Assembly (NCBI GenBank): GCA_022821065.1
Contig: JAJEEK010000063.1
Location: forward strand, 35,998-99,997
Direction: 5' to 3'
From: Candidatus Poribacteria bacterium
Lineage (GTDB): Bacteria; Poribacteria; WGA-4E; WGA-3G
Length of the DNA stretch: 64,000 nt
Shown: piece by piece, positions 15,356 to 24,628 of the stretch
How the letters are laid out: every line of letters begins with the position of its first letter
Position numbering within the stretch: position 1 is the stretch's first letter
Program-made: the position numbers and the translations under genes
Notes under the pieces: generated by a model
The model's input: only the letters and a program-made list of their open reading frames with translations
Databases searched by the model: none
What the model was told of the DNA's origin: nothing

Positions 15356-17260
15356 TTACCAATCTTTAAATGGGAAGATTCGGGTTTCTGTCGCCATGCC
15401 GTAGAAACTCCATAAACTGCCCGCAACGAATTCACCGAGGATCAAACCGAGGAAGAATGGTGCTGCCTTGCGATGCAGTTGTAATCCACCGTGTTTAATG
15501 ATCAACCATTTTGCGACAGTGCTAATCACGAGTGAGATCCAGAGCCAGTTCATACACCAATCGGCTGCGCCGGAAACAGCGTAGCCGACAGCGTGGAAGG
15601 GCCACCAGAAGAAACGCATCCGTAGAAACATCAGGAGAAACGTGAATCCCATCCCGATTCCCATAAATGTTACTTCGGGGATGTTTGTGCCTGTCGGGAA
15701 GTTGAGTTGCTGTTGGAGCCGATTGAAAGGGTGGCGCGCAAAACTTCCAGCAGATCCGAACTGATACACATCATGCAAATATGCCCAGAAAGAGCCGATA
15801 GAACCGACAATCACTGCTAAAAGCATTACCCAAACGAGTGGTTTCGGATTAAACCGTGCCCGTGAAGCGAGTTGGAAGCCTTCAAGTTGATGTGGCATCG
15901 GATGACTGCGGTGTGCCCGATTGAAAAAGAACAGGAAAGAGAGCGCCGTTAGGTTAGAGCCGCCCATACGACGCGAACCCAAGATCGTCGGCAACGCGTA
16001 ATCTGGTCCCATGAAATGTAGATCATGCGCTGGCGCACCGGATTCGACGCGCATACGTGTAATTCCGGTCGACAATGCGAAATACAAGACAAAAAAGGCG
16101 ATACCGAGTGAAATGCTGATACCTATCTTCACAGAAAACGCTACGAGATAGATACATCCGATTATAATACCGATGATAGCCGTACGGTATCGCATTGGCT
16201 CGACCGATTCATCAAGCCTGGAACGTCCGGTAGTGACCTGTTTAAAGACTTCAGCGAGATATTTACGGCTTGCCCATACAGCGAAAATCGCAAGCCCAAG
16301 ATAGGCACCTAAAGACTGCTGTCGGTCATAAGGAAAGCCGGGGAGTCCACGAACTCCGACAATTGCGCCGCCGACGCGTTGCATTTTGCGGAACAGGTAA
16401 AAGAACCAACAAGAAAACGACAAATCCAGCGGCATAAAGAATCCGAGACCAATCACAAACGGATAGATAGAGAACGGTGTCCAACCGATGGCGTTCCACG
16501 GTTTTTCGGTGAAAAATTGGCTGATATTCCGAAATCGAACCCCGACAATAGGGATCGTCGGGAAGAGGTAACTAAATCCGTTGATAAGGTTCAGGATTGA
16601 AACGAGGATAAATGCCGTCCAAAATGCTCTACCTCGGAAGAAGTTAGCACCGCTGTCGCGCGTCATTTCTAAAGGGAGTTGGATGATCGGATAGGCGAGT
16701 TTCTCGCGCTCTGTCCACTGTTTCCGTAGGACAACGTTAATACATAGCATCACAAAGAGGAGTGCAAGAATAAAGCTCGTCCACCACAACGTCGGCCCTA
16801 ACCATGTCTTCAAAACCTGTATATCATAAAGCGTGGATTGCCCTTCGTAAAACCCCTCCAAAACGCCTTTATCTTCGACTGTTGCCCATGTCGGCATGTA
16901 TCGGTGGAGCAGTTCGCGCCATTCGTTCTCAGGCGTATCAAACCAGAAGACGTGTCCGATCATTGGGATAAGGACTTGTGTGTGATCATGTGATGCGACA
17001 GCACTCGCCATACAAAGCATGACGTAGATAACGAGCAACTCACCGTGTGTCAACGCCCATTGCCGTTTCACCTGTCGTAGGAGCAAGTTGAGGAGTGTAA
17101 TAACAAAGAGAAAGAAGACTGCATTGAAAAAGAGCGACATCGTCGTCGGAAAGAGTCCCCACCAGACCATTTCGGTGTACATAATCCAATAGCAGTTGAT
17201 CGGGATAAGGATAAGTGCTAATGTAACTGATTTTAGGGTGACACCGCGGGTCAAAGGCAT
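15356..17260 (-). CDS. Polytopic membrane protein, DUF6785/DUF6784-like
   Basis: 634 residues with about a dozen hydrophobic segments, beginning with TLALILIPINCYWIMY near residue 15. I recall this kind of protein (N-terminal DUF6785, C-terminal DUF6784) from Planctomycetes and Poribacteria; function unknown, transporter-like in appearance. Distinct sequence marks are ASHDHTQVLIPMIGHVFW near 90, an aqueous loop to about 140, REKLAYPIIQLPLEM near 195, and ESGAPAHDLHFMGPDY near 410. It is the last gene of the leftward operon; AGGAG overlaps the TAG of the upstream gene and precedes this ATG by 6 bases, so translation is likely coupled. Confidence 0.8.
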   Translation of the reverse strand: MPLTRGVTLKSVTLALILIPINCYWIMYTEMVWWGLFPTTMSLFFNAVFFLFVITLLNLLLRQVKRQWALTHGELLVIYVMLCMASAVASHDHTQVLIPMIGHVFWFDTPENEWRELLHRYMPTWATVEDKGVLEGFYEGQSTLYDIQVLKTWLGPTLWWTSFILALLFVMLCINVVLRKQWTEREKLAYPIIQLPLEMTRDSGANFFRGRAFWTAFILVSILNLINGFSYLFPTIPIVGVRFRNISQFFTEKPWNAIGWTPFSIYPFVIGLGFFMPLDLSFSCWFFYLFRKMQRVGGAIVGVRGLPGFPYDRQQSLGAYLGLAIFAVWASRKYLAEVFKQVTTGRSRLDESVEPMRYRTAIIGIIIGCIYLVAFSVKIGISISLGIAFFVLYFALSTGITRMRVESGAPAHDLHFMGPDYALPTILGSRRMGGSNLTALSFLFFFNRAHRSHPMPHQLEGFQLASRARFNPKPLVWVMLLAVIVGSIGSFWAYLHDVYQFGSAGSFARHPFNRLQQQLNFPTGTNIPEVTFMGIGMGFTFLLMFLRMRFFWWPFHAVGYAVSGAADWCMNWLWISLVISTVAKWLIIKHGGLQLHRKAAPFFLGLILGEFVAGSLWSFYGMATETRIFPFKDW

Positions 17261-17269
17261 GTGGAACTC

Positions 17270-19414
17270 CTACTGTTTTCTCAATATTTCGTTTGATGCT
17301 TTGAGCATCTTTACAATTTCCGAGTGCCCCTTTGATTCTGCGAGTGTTAACGCTGTTTCACCGTGTCCGTTTTTCAAGGTAGCATCGGCGCGGTTTTCGA
17401 GAAGAAGCTCTACGATATCCGTATATCCGCGCCATGCCGCATACATCAACGCCGTTTCACCGGTCTGGTTTTGGGTGTTTACTGCTGCCCCTTTTTCAAT
17501 TAAGTGTTTGGTTGTCTCCAGATTCCGTGTCTTATTGATAATGAAAATCAGCGGTGTATTGCCGTTGGCATCCGTTATGTTCACATTGGCACCATTTTCG
17601 ATGAGAAACATCAGGGTACGGATGTCCGCTTTTTCGGCTGCTATGTGTAATGGTGTCCGTCCCACCGCATCTTTTAGATTTACATCTATATTCATGTTCC
17701 GAAGGGTTGAAACATCACCCGTCCACACAGCTTTGAAGAGTCTATCCGCTGGTGTCTCTGAGAACTCAGAGATAACATGTTCTTGATTTGCGGAGAGGTT
17801 TTCACGGATTTGCACAACACCGCTCTGCCATCGCACCTCAAGTCTATCAATAGCGGTGTTGGCTCCCAATCCAAAATGGGATCGCGGGTCATGACTGGAC
17901 AGGTAACTCCCACCGGGGTTGACTTCCTGTATCTGTGTACGTCCACCCGCTGTCAGAGTGATACGCGTGCCTATACCGTCTCGATTGCTGATAACGCCGA
18001 CGGTTTTAATCGACACCGAGTTGCTTTGCATTTCCCAATTTTCCAATAAAGTCGCGGGACCGTTAGACTGCGTGACGAGCATATCAACGTCGCCGTCGTT
18101 ATCATAATCCCCAAAGAACGCGCCACGACTCACTGCAGCACGTTGAAAGTAGATGCCTGCACTTTCCGAGTCCTCCTGAAACGTGCCGTCTCCCTTATTA
18201 CGAAACAGTTGATCGGGTTGGCGATATGTCAAAACATCGTGCGTATCCTCAATGTTATCAAGAATATGTCCATTGGCAATAAAAATATCTTGCCATCCAT
18301 CATTATCAGCATCAAAGAAGCGTGTACCGAACCCGACGAACAGAAAACTCTCTTTACCGAGACGCGCTTCATAGATGACATCCGTGAAGGTGCCGTCGCC
18401 GTTGTTGCGATAGAGTGCATTCGTCTCATAAGAGAGGTTGGTCACAAAAATATCGAACCACCCATCGCCGTTGTAATCGCCGGTAGTAACGCCCATACCA
18501 GCTTGCGCCACACCGTTGAAACTATAGGCACATCCGGCGAGGAGCGAGATCTCACTGAACGTTCCATCGCCGTTATTATAGAAGAAATCGTTTCGAGTGT
18601 CGTCGTTTGCGACGTAAAGATCGGGTGTGCCGTCGTTGTTGAAGTCCGCTGAAACGACCCCTAATCCCTTCCCGTGAAATGGACCGCCGATGTCGCCAAC
18701 ACCAGCTTCTTGACTGACATCTGTAAAGGTGCCATTACCGTTGTTGCGATAGAGCCGGTCTGGTGCGCCTTCAAATAGGGATGGATGGCAATAGGTGTGA
18801 ATTCCGTCTTCACCACACGGTGGATATGGGACATCAACCGAATAGACGAGATAATTGACAACAAATAGGTCAACGTATCCATCTAAATTGTAATCAAGGA
18901 AGCAGGCACTACTGCTCCATCCGGGATCCCCGACCCCTGCAGGCTTTGTGACATCTGTAAAGGTACCATCGCCGTTGTTCCGATAGAGGACATTGGTTCC
19001 GAAATTGGTTACATACAGATCAACGTTGCCATCGTTATCGAAATCTGCGCATGTCGCGCCTTGTCCATAGTTGCCTCGGTTTCCGACTTTCGCAGTCGCA
19101 GTGATGTCGGTAAAGGTGCCATCACGATTGTTCCGATAGAGTGCACTTGTTGCCTGTTTTGCGGATGGGGACGTATCCCAGTAACCGCTGTTAACGAGAT
19201 AGATATCGAGGTATCCATCGTTATCAGCGTCAAAGAATGCGCCGCCGGCACCGAGGGTTTCAGGGATGTGGAATGCGCCTTCAGCCCCGCTAATATGCCG
19301 AAAGTTGATGCCTGCCTCTTCGGTTACATCAACGAACTGAATCGCTGCGACCGGAAATAGAGGCAAAAGATAAATAAGGGATACAATCAGAGGCAGTCTT
19401 ATTTTATTTTTCAT
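17270..19414 (-). CDS. Calcium-type beta-propeller + ASPIC/UnbV + ankyrin-repeat fusion
   Basis: 714 residues. ATG 19414 is chosen because it starts a clean signal peptide (MKNKIRLPLIVSLIYLLPLF) and overlaps the stop of the upstream gene by 11 bases. Residues about 25-430 hold seven FG-GAP/VCBS-type blades with Ca-loop signatures such as DADNDGYLDIY, DFDNDGNVDLY and DYNGDGWFDIF. Residues about 440-530 are ASPIC/UnbV (GIGTRITLTAGG, SHFGLG, VRWQSG). From about 550 to the end are four ankyrin repeats (GRTPLHIAAEKADIRTLMFL, GNTPLIFI, GETALMYAAWRGYTDIVELL, GETALTLAESKGHSEIVKML). CRTAC1-like proteins usually stop at ASPIC, so the ankyrin tail is unusual. Exported; likely a binding protein. Confidence 0.88.
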   Translation of the reverse strand: MKNKIRLPLIVSLIYLLPLFPVAAIQFVDVTEEAGINFRHISGAEGAFHIPETLGAGGAFFDADNDGYLDIYLVNSGYWDTSPSAKQATSALYRNNRDGTFTDITATAKVGNRGNYGQGATCADFDNDGNVDLYVTNFGTNVLYRNNGDGTFTDVTKPAGVGDPGWSSSACFLDYNLDGYVDLFVVNYLVYSVDVPYPPCGEDGIHTYCHPSLFEGAPDRLYRNNGNGTFTDVSQEAGVGDIGGPFHGKGLGVVSADFNNDGTPDLYVANDDTRNDFFYNNGDGTFSEISLLAGCAYSFNGVAQAGMGVTTGDYNGDGWFDIFVTNLSYETNALYRNNGDGTFTDVIYEARLGKESFLFVGFGTRFFDADNDGWQDIFIANGHILDNIEDTHDVLTYRQPDQLFRNKGDGTFQEDSESAGIYFQRAAVSRGAFFGDYDNDGDVDMLVTQSNGPATLLENWEMQSNSVSIKTVGVISNRDGIGTRITLTAGGRTQIQEVNPGGSYLSSHDPRSHFGLGANTAIDRLEVRWQSGVVQIRENLSANQEHVISEFSETPADRLFKAVWTGDVSTLRNMNIDVNLKDAVGRTPLHIAAEKADIRTLMFLIENGANVNITDANGNTPLIFIINKTRNLETTKHLIEKGAAVNTQNQTGETALMYAAWRGYTDIVELLLENRADATLKNGHGETALTLAESKGHSEIVKMLKASNEILRKQ

Positions 19415-20228
19415 ACGCCGGTGCTGCGTCCTTAGCGAGACGAAATCCGATGAAGCTGGTGCCGATTGTGGGGTATTGCCCAATCCGAGTGGAACACCGA
19501 GCGAACATTTCTGGGTTCAACCATGAACCGCCTTTGACAACACGCCGACTTCCAACTGCTGGTCCTTTGGGGTTTCGATCGGAACTCCGGCGATAGTAGG
19601 TGTGGGAATACCAGTCAGCAACCCATTCCCAGACGTTACCCGCCATGTCATACATGCCGTACGGACTCAACCCTGTTGGATATGTTCCGACCGATTGTAA
19701 ATTCGATCCTGACTGTTTCCAAACGTTTGCGTGGCGTGTTGTACCTTTAATAGGTTGCGTGAAGGTATCCCCCCAGGGCCACCGCTTCGCCTCAGTTCCA
19801 CGTGCGGCTTTTTCCCATTCGGCTTCAGTCGGTAAGCGCATGCCGCGCCACGCTGCATAGGCAACAGCAGAATCCCATGAGACCCCAACGACGGGGTAAT
19901 CCGGCTTCGTTTTAGCAATCTCGGGCCAGGTGCCGAACGTCTCGCCATAACTGATAGGGGTATGTTCACTCTCTGTGCCCCCAGTTTCAAGCCAAAACGG
20001 ATAATATTCGGCGTTCGTCACTTCGGTCTTACCGATATAGTAGGCATCAAGATGGATTTCATGCATGGGTGCTTCGTTCGGGAGCTCGTCATCACTTCCC
20101 ATTATAAACGTGCCAGCGGGGACAAGACAAAGATCGGTTTCAGCAAACGTATAAGGCAAAAATCCGGCAATTGTGGAAAGGAGGATTAGGAGCTTTGTAA
20201 ACAAATAGGCACGAGTCCTTGTCCACAT
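19404..20228 (-). CDS. Formylglycine-generating-enzyme-like (SUMF1 fold) exported protein
   Basis: 274 residues from ATG 20228, which opens a signal peptide (LLILLSTIAGFLPYTFA). Full FGE-sulfatase/C-lectin fold: PAGTFIMGSDDE, HEIHLDAYYIGKTEVTNAEY, VSWDSAVAYAAWRGMRLPTE, EWEKAARG, WPWGD, DMAGNVWEWVADWY, RRVVKGGSW, FIGFRL. The active-site cysteine after GGSW is Asn (GGSWLNPEMF) and only one nearby Cys remains (ARCSTR), so the copper-binding Cys pair of true formylglycine enzymes is absent. It is therefore unlikely to mature the sulfatases in this window; a ligand-binding or structural role is more likely. Second gene of the operon, 13 bases after the TPR gene; no clear ribosome site. Confidence 0.85.
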   Translation of the reverse strand: MWTRTRAYLFTKLLILLSTIAGFLPYTFAETDLCLVPAGTFIMGSDDELPNEAPMHEIHLDAYYIGKTEVTNAEYYPFWLETGGTESEHTPISYGETFGTWPEIAKTKPDYPVVGVSWDSAVAYAAWRGMRLPTEAEWEKAARGTEAKRWPWGDTFTQPIKGTTRHANVWKQSGSNLQSVGTYPTGLSPYGMYDMAGNVWEWVADWYSHTYYRRSSDRNPKGPAVGSRRVVKGGSWLNPEMFARCSTRIGQYPTIGTSFIGFRLAKDAAPAYEK

Positions 20229-20241
20229 AACTGTTTTGTTC

Positions 20242-21402
20242 TTATTTGGATTTTGATATAAGACGTTCATATTCTTGATAAATTTTCGAGGCTTCTGTGT
20301 GTTCCCCTGCGAGCTCATACGCCTTAGAAAGGTTTAGATAGAAGCGCGGTTCGGACGGCTTTAATCGGATAGCGGTCTGATACTGTGCGATCGCCTCCGT
20401 ATACGCTTCTAACATCAGATAAACACCGCCGAGGCTATTACGATAAGTTGCGATATTCGGTTTATGCGCAATCACTTTTTCGTACATCATTTTTGCTTGT
20501 GGATAGTTTTGCTGTTGGAAGTGAATATAACCGAGTGCTTCATAGCCGCGCGTTTCTTGTGGCGCAAGCGTGACATAACGTTCTAAAGATTGCGTCGCAT
20601 CGTTCCATAGCTGCCGTCTGAGTTGGATCCTGCCGAGTCGGTACCACGCTTCAGGATCATCGGCGTTCTGTTGAACAAACCGCTTGAGATGTGTCAACTG
20701 CTCTTCCTCAATAGACAGTGCTTCAAAACGTTGTAAACTCTTCTGTGCCATTCCTATTTCCCCACTGCGGCGATAGGCGGTCCCTAAGCTAAAATGTGCC
20801 TTCACATGGTACGGATCCATTTCAATCAATGTTTTAAAAGTCTTAATAGCAGATTGCCATGCCTCCTTTTGGAGATACGCGGCCCCGAGCGTGTAATACG
20901 CCACCCGTGAAATCGGGTCGAGTTTAATGGCATGTTGGAGTTCAGTGATGGCAGCTTCCGTTAGGTTTTCACGGAAATAGGCGACCCCTAACTGGATTCG
21001 CGCCCGAGCATGGTCGGTATCCATTATGACTGCTTTTTTTAGGGCTTGTACTGCTCGTGCGGGGTCCGCTAAGTAGACCAACAGCACATCCCCCAATTCA
21101 TAATGTGCGTCAATATATTTAGCATCGGCGATTGTGGCCCGTTGAAACGCGTCAGCCGCGGCGTGGAATTCTTCGGCACCTTTATAGATTAACCCGAGAA
21201 CGTAGTGTGCGTCCGCTAACGAGGCATCAATTTCAACAGCCTTCTCTAAAGCGGTTCGCGCTTTTTCCTGTTCTCCGTGCGTGAGTGCGCGTAACCCGAC
21301 ATCGTACAGTCGCGCTGCTTCAGGATGGTATCGCGGTGCTGAAATAGCGAGCGAGGTTTGGAGGCATATAAGAAGTATGAGAACATATTTGTATAGGTGC
21401 AT
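20242..21402 (-). CDS. Exported tetratricopeptide-repeat protein
   Basis: 386 residues. Signal peptide at 1-21 (LILLICLQTSLAISA). The rest is about ten consecutive TPRs (for example ADAHYVLGLIYKG, VKAHFSLGTAYRRSGE, PRFYLNLSKAYELAGE), so a periplasmic scaffold is likely. AGGAGG lies 25 bases before this ATG, too far for normal use, separated by a small gcagc/gctgc inverted repeat; an in-frame CTG sits 7 bases after AGGAGG and would add five residues, so the real start may be CTG, or the hairpin brings the two together. First gene of the operon at 15356-21402 with promoter at 21468. Confidence 0.85.
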   Translation of the reverse strand: MHLYKYVLILLICLQTSLAISAPRYHPEAARLYDVGLRALTHGEQEKARTALEKAVEIDASLADAHYVLGLIYKGAEEFHAAADAFQRATIADAKYIDAHYELGDVLLVYLADPARAVQALKKAVIMDTDHARARIQLGVAYFRENLTEAAITELQHAIKLDPISRVAYYTLGAAYLQKEAWQSAIKTFKTLIEMDPYHVKAHFSLGTAYRRSGEIGMAQKSLQRFEALSIEEEQLTHLKRFVQQNADDPEAWYRLGRIQLRRQLWNDATQSLERYVTLAPQETRGYEALGYIHFQQQNYPQAKMMYEKVIAHKPNIATYRNSLGGVYLMLEAYTEAIAQYQTAIRLKPSEPRFYLNLSKAYELAGEHTEASKIYQEYERLISKSK

Positions 21403-21467
21403 AATGTTATTTTTTTGCAGCTTGCTGCCTCCTGAATCCAGGACTCTCTACACTTAGTTAGGAAACT

Positions 21468-21496
21468 AATTTATCACGAGATTTCGGTAGCGTCAA
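21468..21496 (-). promoter_or_regulatory. Promoter of the TPR/FGE-like/ankyrin operon
   Basis: Leftward TTGACG, 17 bases, TAAATT, giving a leader of about 60 bases. A rightward TATAAT at 21576 with only a weak -35 may serve the next gene. Confidence 0.5.
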
Positions 21497-21689
21497 GTAA
21501 ATTTTGCTCAGATCCAACAAAATCGCATTTGTGAGACGTACTCAGGTTTAATTAGATTTACATCTCGAAATTTGCTATAATTTCATAGCGTCATTTGTAA
21601 ACAGATTATCCCCACCGTAGGAACCTTAGTCTTTCATAGGTAATTTCACACGATGACATCTTTAACGCCACAGTTGAAAGGAAAAAACG

Positions 21690-22064
21690 ATGGACGATAA
21701 GCATCTACCTTGGCACCTCCCTTTGACAGATTGGTGTATCGGAGCAACGGTTTTATTCGCAGTCACTGGTGCCATCATTCTGTGCCGATTCTTACTGCGG
21801 AAGTGGCGGTCATGGCGGATTCAAAGATTTCTCGCCGAACGGTCAATCCTTGCATCTCCAGGTGTCCAGAAACTGACGGCTCACGATAAACAGGTATTAG
21901 CAAAAAAGGTTCAGCAATCCGGAAACCAACGTTTAGAAAAGAGTTTCGCCTTTCAAGGGAACCTCGATCTTTACGTTGCTATCGGACTTTTCGGTTTGGC
22001 GATGATTGCCTTGGTTGTGTTGGCTATTGCCAACGGTTTCCACAAACACGGATTACCCTTTTGA
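21690..22064 (+). CDS. Small membrane protein of unknown function
   Basis: 124 residues, two hydrophobic helices (VLFAVTGAIILCRFLL near 20-38 and YVAIGLFGLAMIALVVLAI near 95-115) with a basic cytoplasm-type loop between. GAAAGGAAAA precedes ATG. No family recognised. The next gene starts 20 bases after its stop with its own ribosome site, so they may be co-transcribed. Confidence 0.65.
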   Translation: MDDKHLPWHLPLTDWCIGATVLFAVTGAIILCRFLLRKWRSWRIQRFLAERSILASPGVQKLTAHDKQVLAKKVQQSGNQRLEKSFAFQGNLDLYVAIGLFGLAMIALVVLAIANGFHKHGLPF

Positions 22065-22083
22065 TCTATCAGAGGAGATTTGG

Positions 22084-23100
22084 ATGAAAGTCGTTGCAAA
22101 ATTTGGACTCGAAAGGGCAGGCTTAATTGACAAACCGGACCCGGTTGCTACGGGTAAATTCGCTGTCGTCAAAATTCATTCTGCCCCTATGTGTACGGAA
22201 TACAAAAGTTTCAAAAGTGAAGGTAAAAGCGACAGTTTCGGACACGAAGCGGCTGGTGAAGTGGTGGAAATCGCGCAGGAGAGCAGTGTCAAGGTAGGCG
22301 ATCGCGTTGTCGTGATGCCACACTACCCTTGTGGAAAGTGTTACCTCTGCTTAGCGGGTGAATATGCGCACTGCCAGAACGATCATAAGCCACCGAACAT
22401 TCCCGAACAGACGGGTGTGACGGCGACTTATGCGCAGTACATCCTTAAACAGGACTGGCAGCTGGTGCCTATTCCAGATGAACTCTCCTATCATCACGCT
22501 GGAATGGCGTGCTGTGGACTTGGATCAACGTTTAATGCTATGCGGTTAATGAACGTCACCGCGCTTGATACTGTCCTTATCACCGGAATGGGACCTATTG
22601 GACTCGGCGGTGTGATTAATGCGGTGTATAGAGGTGCGCGCGTTATCGCTGTCGAAAGCCATCCATACCGTGCAGCCCTTGCGAGAAAACTCGGTGCAGC
22701 GGAAGTCGTTAATCCGGAAGACGAAGATGTTCTCAATCAGATTCTGGATTTGACCGATGGTAGAGGCACGGACAAAGGGGTGGAGTGTTCAGCGGCTCCG
22801 GCAGCAGTCCAATTATTGATTGATGCATCGCGTCCGAAAGGACATATCTCCTTGATCGGCGGAATTCGTGAAGTGGCAATTAAGAGCTGGGGAGTTCTTA
22901 TCAATCACGGCTTAACATTACACGGCACGCGGCATTATAACCTCATAGACACACCGGCTATGATACGGATGATTACACAAATGAGGTCACAGCTGGATAC
23001 ATTTATCACGCACACTTTCCCGATGCACCAGATTCAGGAGGCGTGGCGGTTGCAGTGTACACATAACTGCGGAAAAGTTGTCTTGGAGCCGTGGGAATAA
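22084..23100 (+). CDS. Zinc-dependent alcohol dehydrogenase (MDR superfamily)
   Basis: 338 residues from ATG 22084, chosen because GAGGAG precedes it; a longer frame from 22006 overlaps the small membrane gene. GroES-like domain: catalytic zinc Cys in PMCTEYK near 38 and GHEAAGE near 60; structural zinc cysteines PCGKCYLCLAGEYAHC near 85-100. Rossmann domain: GMGPIGLGGV near 175, VESHPYRAALARKLGA. NAD(P)-dependent oxidation of a polyol or secondary alcohol is expected; the exact substrate is not visible. It precedes a Gfo/Idh/MocA gene by 48 bases and probably forms a sugar or polyol pathway with it. Confidence 0.88.
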   Translation: MKVVAKFGLERAGLIDKPDPVATGKFAVVKIHSAPMCTEYKSFKSEGKSDSFGHEAAGEVVEIAQESSVKVGDRVVVMPHYPCGKCYLCLAGEYAHCQNDHKPPNIPEQTGVTATYAQYILKQDWQLVPIPDELSYHHAGMACCGLGSTFNAMRLMNVTALDTVLITGMGPIGLGGVINAVYRGARVIAVESHPYRAALARKLGAAEVVNPEDEDVLNQILDLTDGRGTDKGVECSAAPAAVQLLIDASRPKGHISLIGGIREVAIKSWGVLINHGLTLHGTRHYNLIDTPAMIRMITQMRSQLDTFITHTFPMHQIQEAWRLQCTHNCGKVVLEPWE

Positions 23101-23148
23101 AAATTGATGCCTAATTAACCTAACCTGCTTTGACGGAAGTGAATTTTT

Positions 23149-24192
23149 ATGAGAAACCATATATCTCCTTCAACAGCATTAGACCTTCGTCTCGGTCTCA
23201 CAAAGGCGACCGATGTCGCTTTTCCGCTCCGGTGGGGTATCCTCGGTGCGGGTAGAATTTCAGGAATGTGGGTAGAGGCTCTACACGCCTGCGAAGGTGC
23301 ATCCGTAACCGCAGTGGCAGCGCGCGAAATCGGCCGAGCAAAAGAATTTGCAAAACAATATGGGGTCACGACCGCCTACGGCGATTATAGGGAAATGGTG
23401 GCAGCCGACGATGTGGATATTGTGTATATTGGTACGATCAATAGATTGCATAAGGAACACACGCTTCTCGCGATCGCAGCGGGTAAACACGTTTTGTGTG
23501 AAAAACCGTTCGCCGAGAATATTTCTGAAGCGCGGGAAATGTACGCTGCTGCCGAAGAAAACGACGTAATGCTACAGGATGGTGTTTGGACCCGCTTTTT
23601 TCCGGCAGTGGAACACGCTCGAACTGAGATTGCAGCAGGTACGATTGGCGAAGTCGTCCTCGTCCAGTCCGATTTTTTTGATCCGATTTATACGATCCAG
23701 GCGGTCCCGCTCGGCTTTGGCGCGGATGCGGTCCCGACATCGATTGTTGCGACAGGCAGATATGCACGAGGTGCTATCGTGGAATTTGGTGAAGATAAGT
23801 GCGCGGTGCTGACTTTTCCACCGCGGAACTCTGAACTTCCAGAAGTGACAGAAATTGTCGGGACAAAGGGACGTATCACGCTTGAGCGTCCTGCCCACTG
23901 TCCGACGCGTCTCTCTATTCGGATACCACCACCGAATGGTGTGCCTTCTCAGTACAGAACAGAGAACGCGCCTGCTCCGTTACACTATTTCGAGTATCCG
24001 TTACCGAGGACAGTGAGCATGCGAAACGCCTCGCCAAATCAGCACGGTTTCTTGTATCAAGCCGAAGCGATTCACCGCTGCCTCGCTGCAGGATTACATC
24101 AGTGTCCGCAATATAACAAAGAAGAGTCGCTGCACGCCATGAATCTGTTGACGGAGATTTATAAAGCGAACCCGCCTATACCGCGACGTTAG
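23149..24192 (+). CDS. Gfo/Idh/MocA-family oxidoreductase
   Basis: 347 residues. N-terminal 25 residues precede the Rossmann core LRWGILGAGRISG; then AYGDYREMVAADDVDIVYIG and the family signature GKHVLCEKPFAENISEA near 110, with the Lys of CEKP that takes part in catalysis. The C-terminal part resembles the dihydrodiol dehydrogenase/glucose-fructose oxidoreductase branch (VWTRFFPAVEHARTEI). NAD(P)-dependent sugar or cyclitol oxidation is expected. Likely co-transcribed with the ADH before it. Confidence 0.88.
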   Translation: MRNHISPSTALDLRLGLTKATDVAFPLRWGILGAGRISGMWVEALHACEGASVTAVAAREIGRAKEFAKQYGVTTAYGDYREMVAADDVDIVYIGTINRLHKEHTLLAIAAGKHVLCEKPFAENISEAREMYAAAEENDVMLQDGVWTRFFPAVEHARTEIAAGTIGEVVLVQSDFFDPIYTIQAVPLGFGADAVPTSIVATGRYARGAIVEFGEDKCAVLTFPPRNSELPEVTEIVGTKGRITLERPAHCPTRLSIRIPPPNGVPSQYRTENAPAPLHYFEYPLPRTVSMRNASPNQHGFLYQAEAIHRCLAAGLHQCPQYNKEESLHAMNLLTEIYKANPPIPRR

Positions 24193-24274
24193 TGGCATTC
24201 TGCCCATAATAGATAGATTTTGGGCGATTTCAATCGGGTATGCCCAGCGGAATGCGTCGTTAGGTAAAAAGTTG

Positions 24275-24303
24275 TTGACATTCTTAAAGTCGTATTGTAT
24301 ACT
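24275..24303 (+). promoter_or_regulatory. Promoter of the toxin-antitoxin pair
   Basis: TTGACA, 17 bases, TATACT: near-perfect. Leader to ATG 24398 is about 88 bases. Confidence 0.72.
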
Positions 24304-24397
24304 CAATCTATTGATTGTATAATGTTAGTTGTCTTTGTCCACCACATTCACCATTATTGTTTGACACACTTTGAACACATTGAAAATGAGGTGATCC

Positions 24398-24628
24398 ATG
24401 TTAAAAACTGTTGAAGCTACAATTGATGAACAAGGTAATGTGAAATTAGTCAAACCGATTCAGTTGCCAAAATCCGCACGCGCATTCGTAACGATTTTCA
24501 GCGAGGAACTCCACGTCCCTGAAACTGCCTTGCTAAGTGAAGCTGCGCTCGCTGAACATTGGCTGCGTCCAGAGGAAGATGCCGCATGGGCCCACCTACA
24601 GCATTTAGACCCGGACAAGTCGTCTTAA
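24398..24628 (+). CDS. MazE/DUF-type antitoxin of a MazF-like pair
   Basis: 76 residues. The first 30 residues are beta-like and typical of short antitoxins (VEATIDEQGNVKLVKPIQLP), then an acidic tail with many Leu/Ala/Glu (LLSEAALAEHWLRPEEDAAW) that could block the toxin. GAGGTG precedes ATG. It overlaps the toxin gene by 43 bases, the standard antitoxin-first order with coupled translation. No DNA-binding fold can be named with confidence. Confidence 0.75.
   Translation: MLKTVEATIDEQGNVKLVKPIQLPKSARAFVTIFSEELHVPETALLSEAALAEHWLRPEEDAAWAHLQHLDPDKSS

Noticed and set aside
22006..22083. Longer N-terminus of the zinc dehydrogenase at 22084
   Set aside because: It overlaps the small membrane gene, and the ATG at 22084 has a proper ribosome site and the usual family start.
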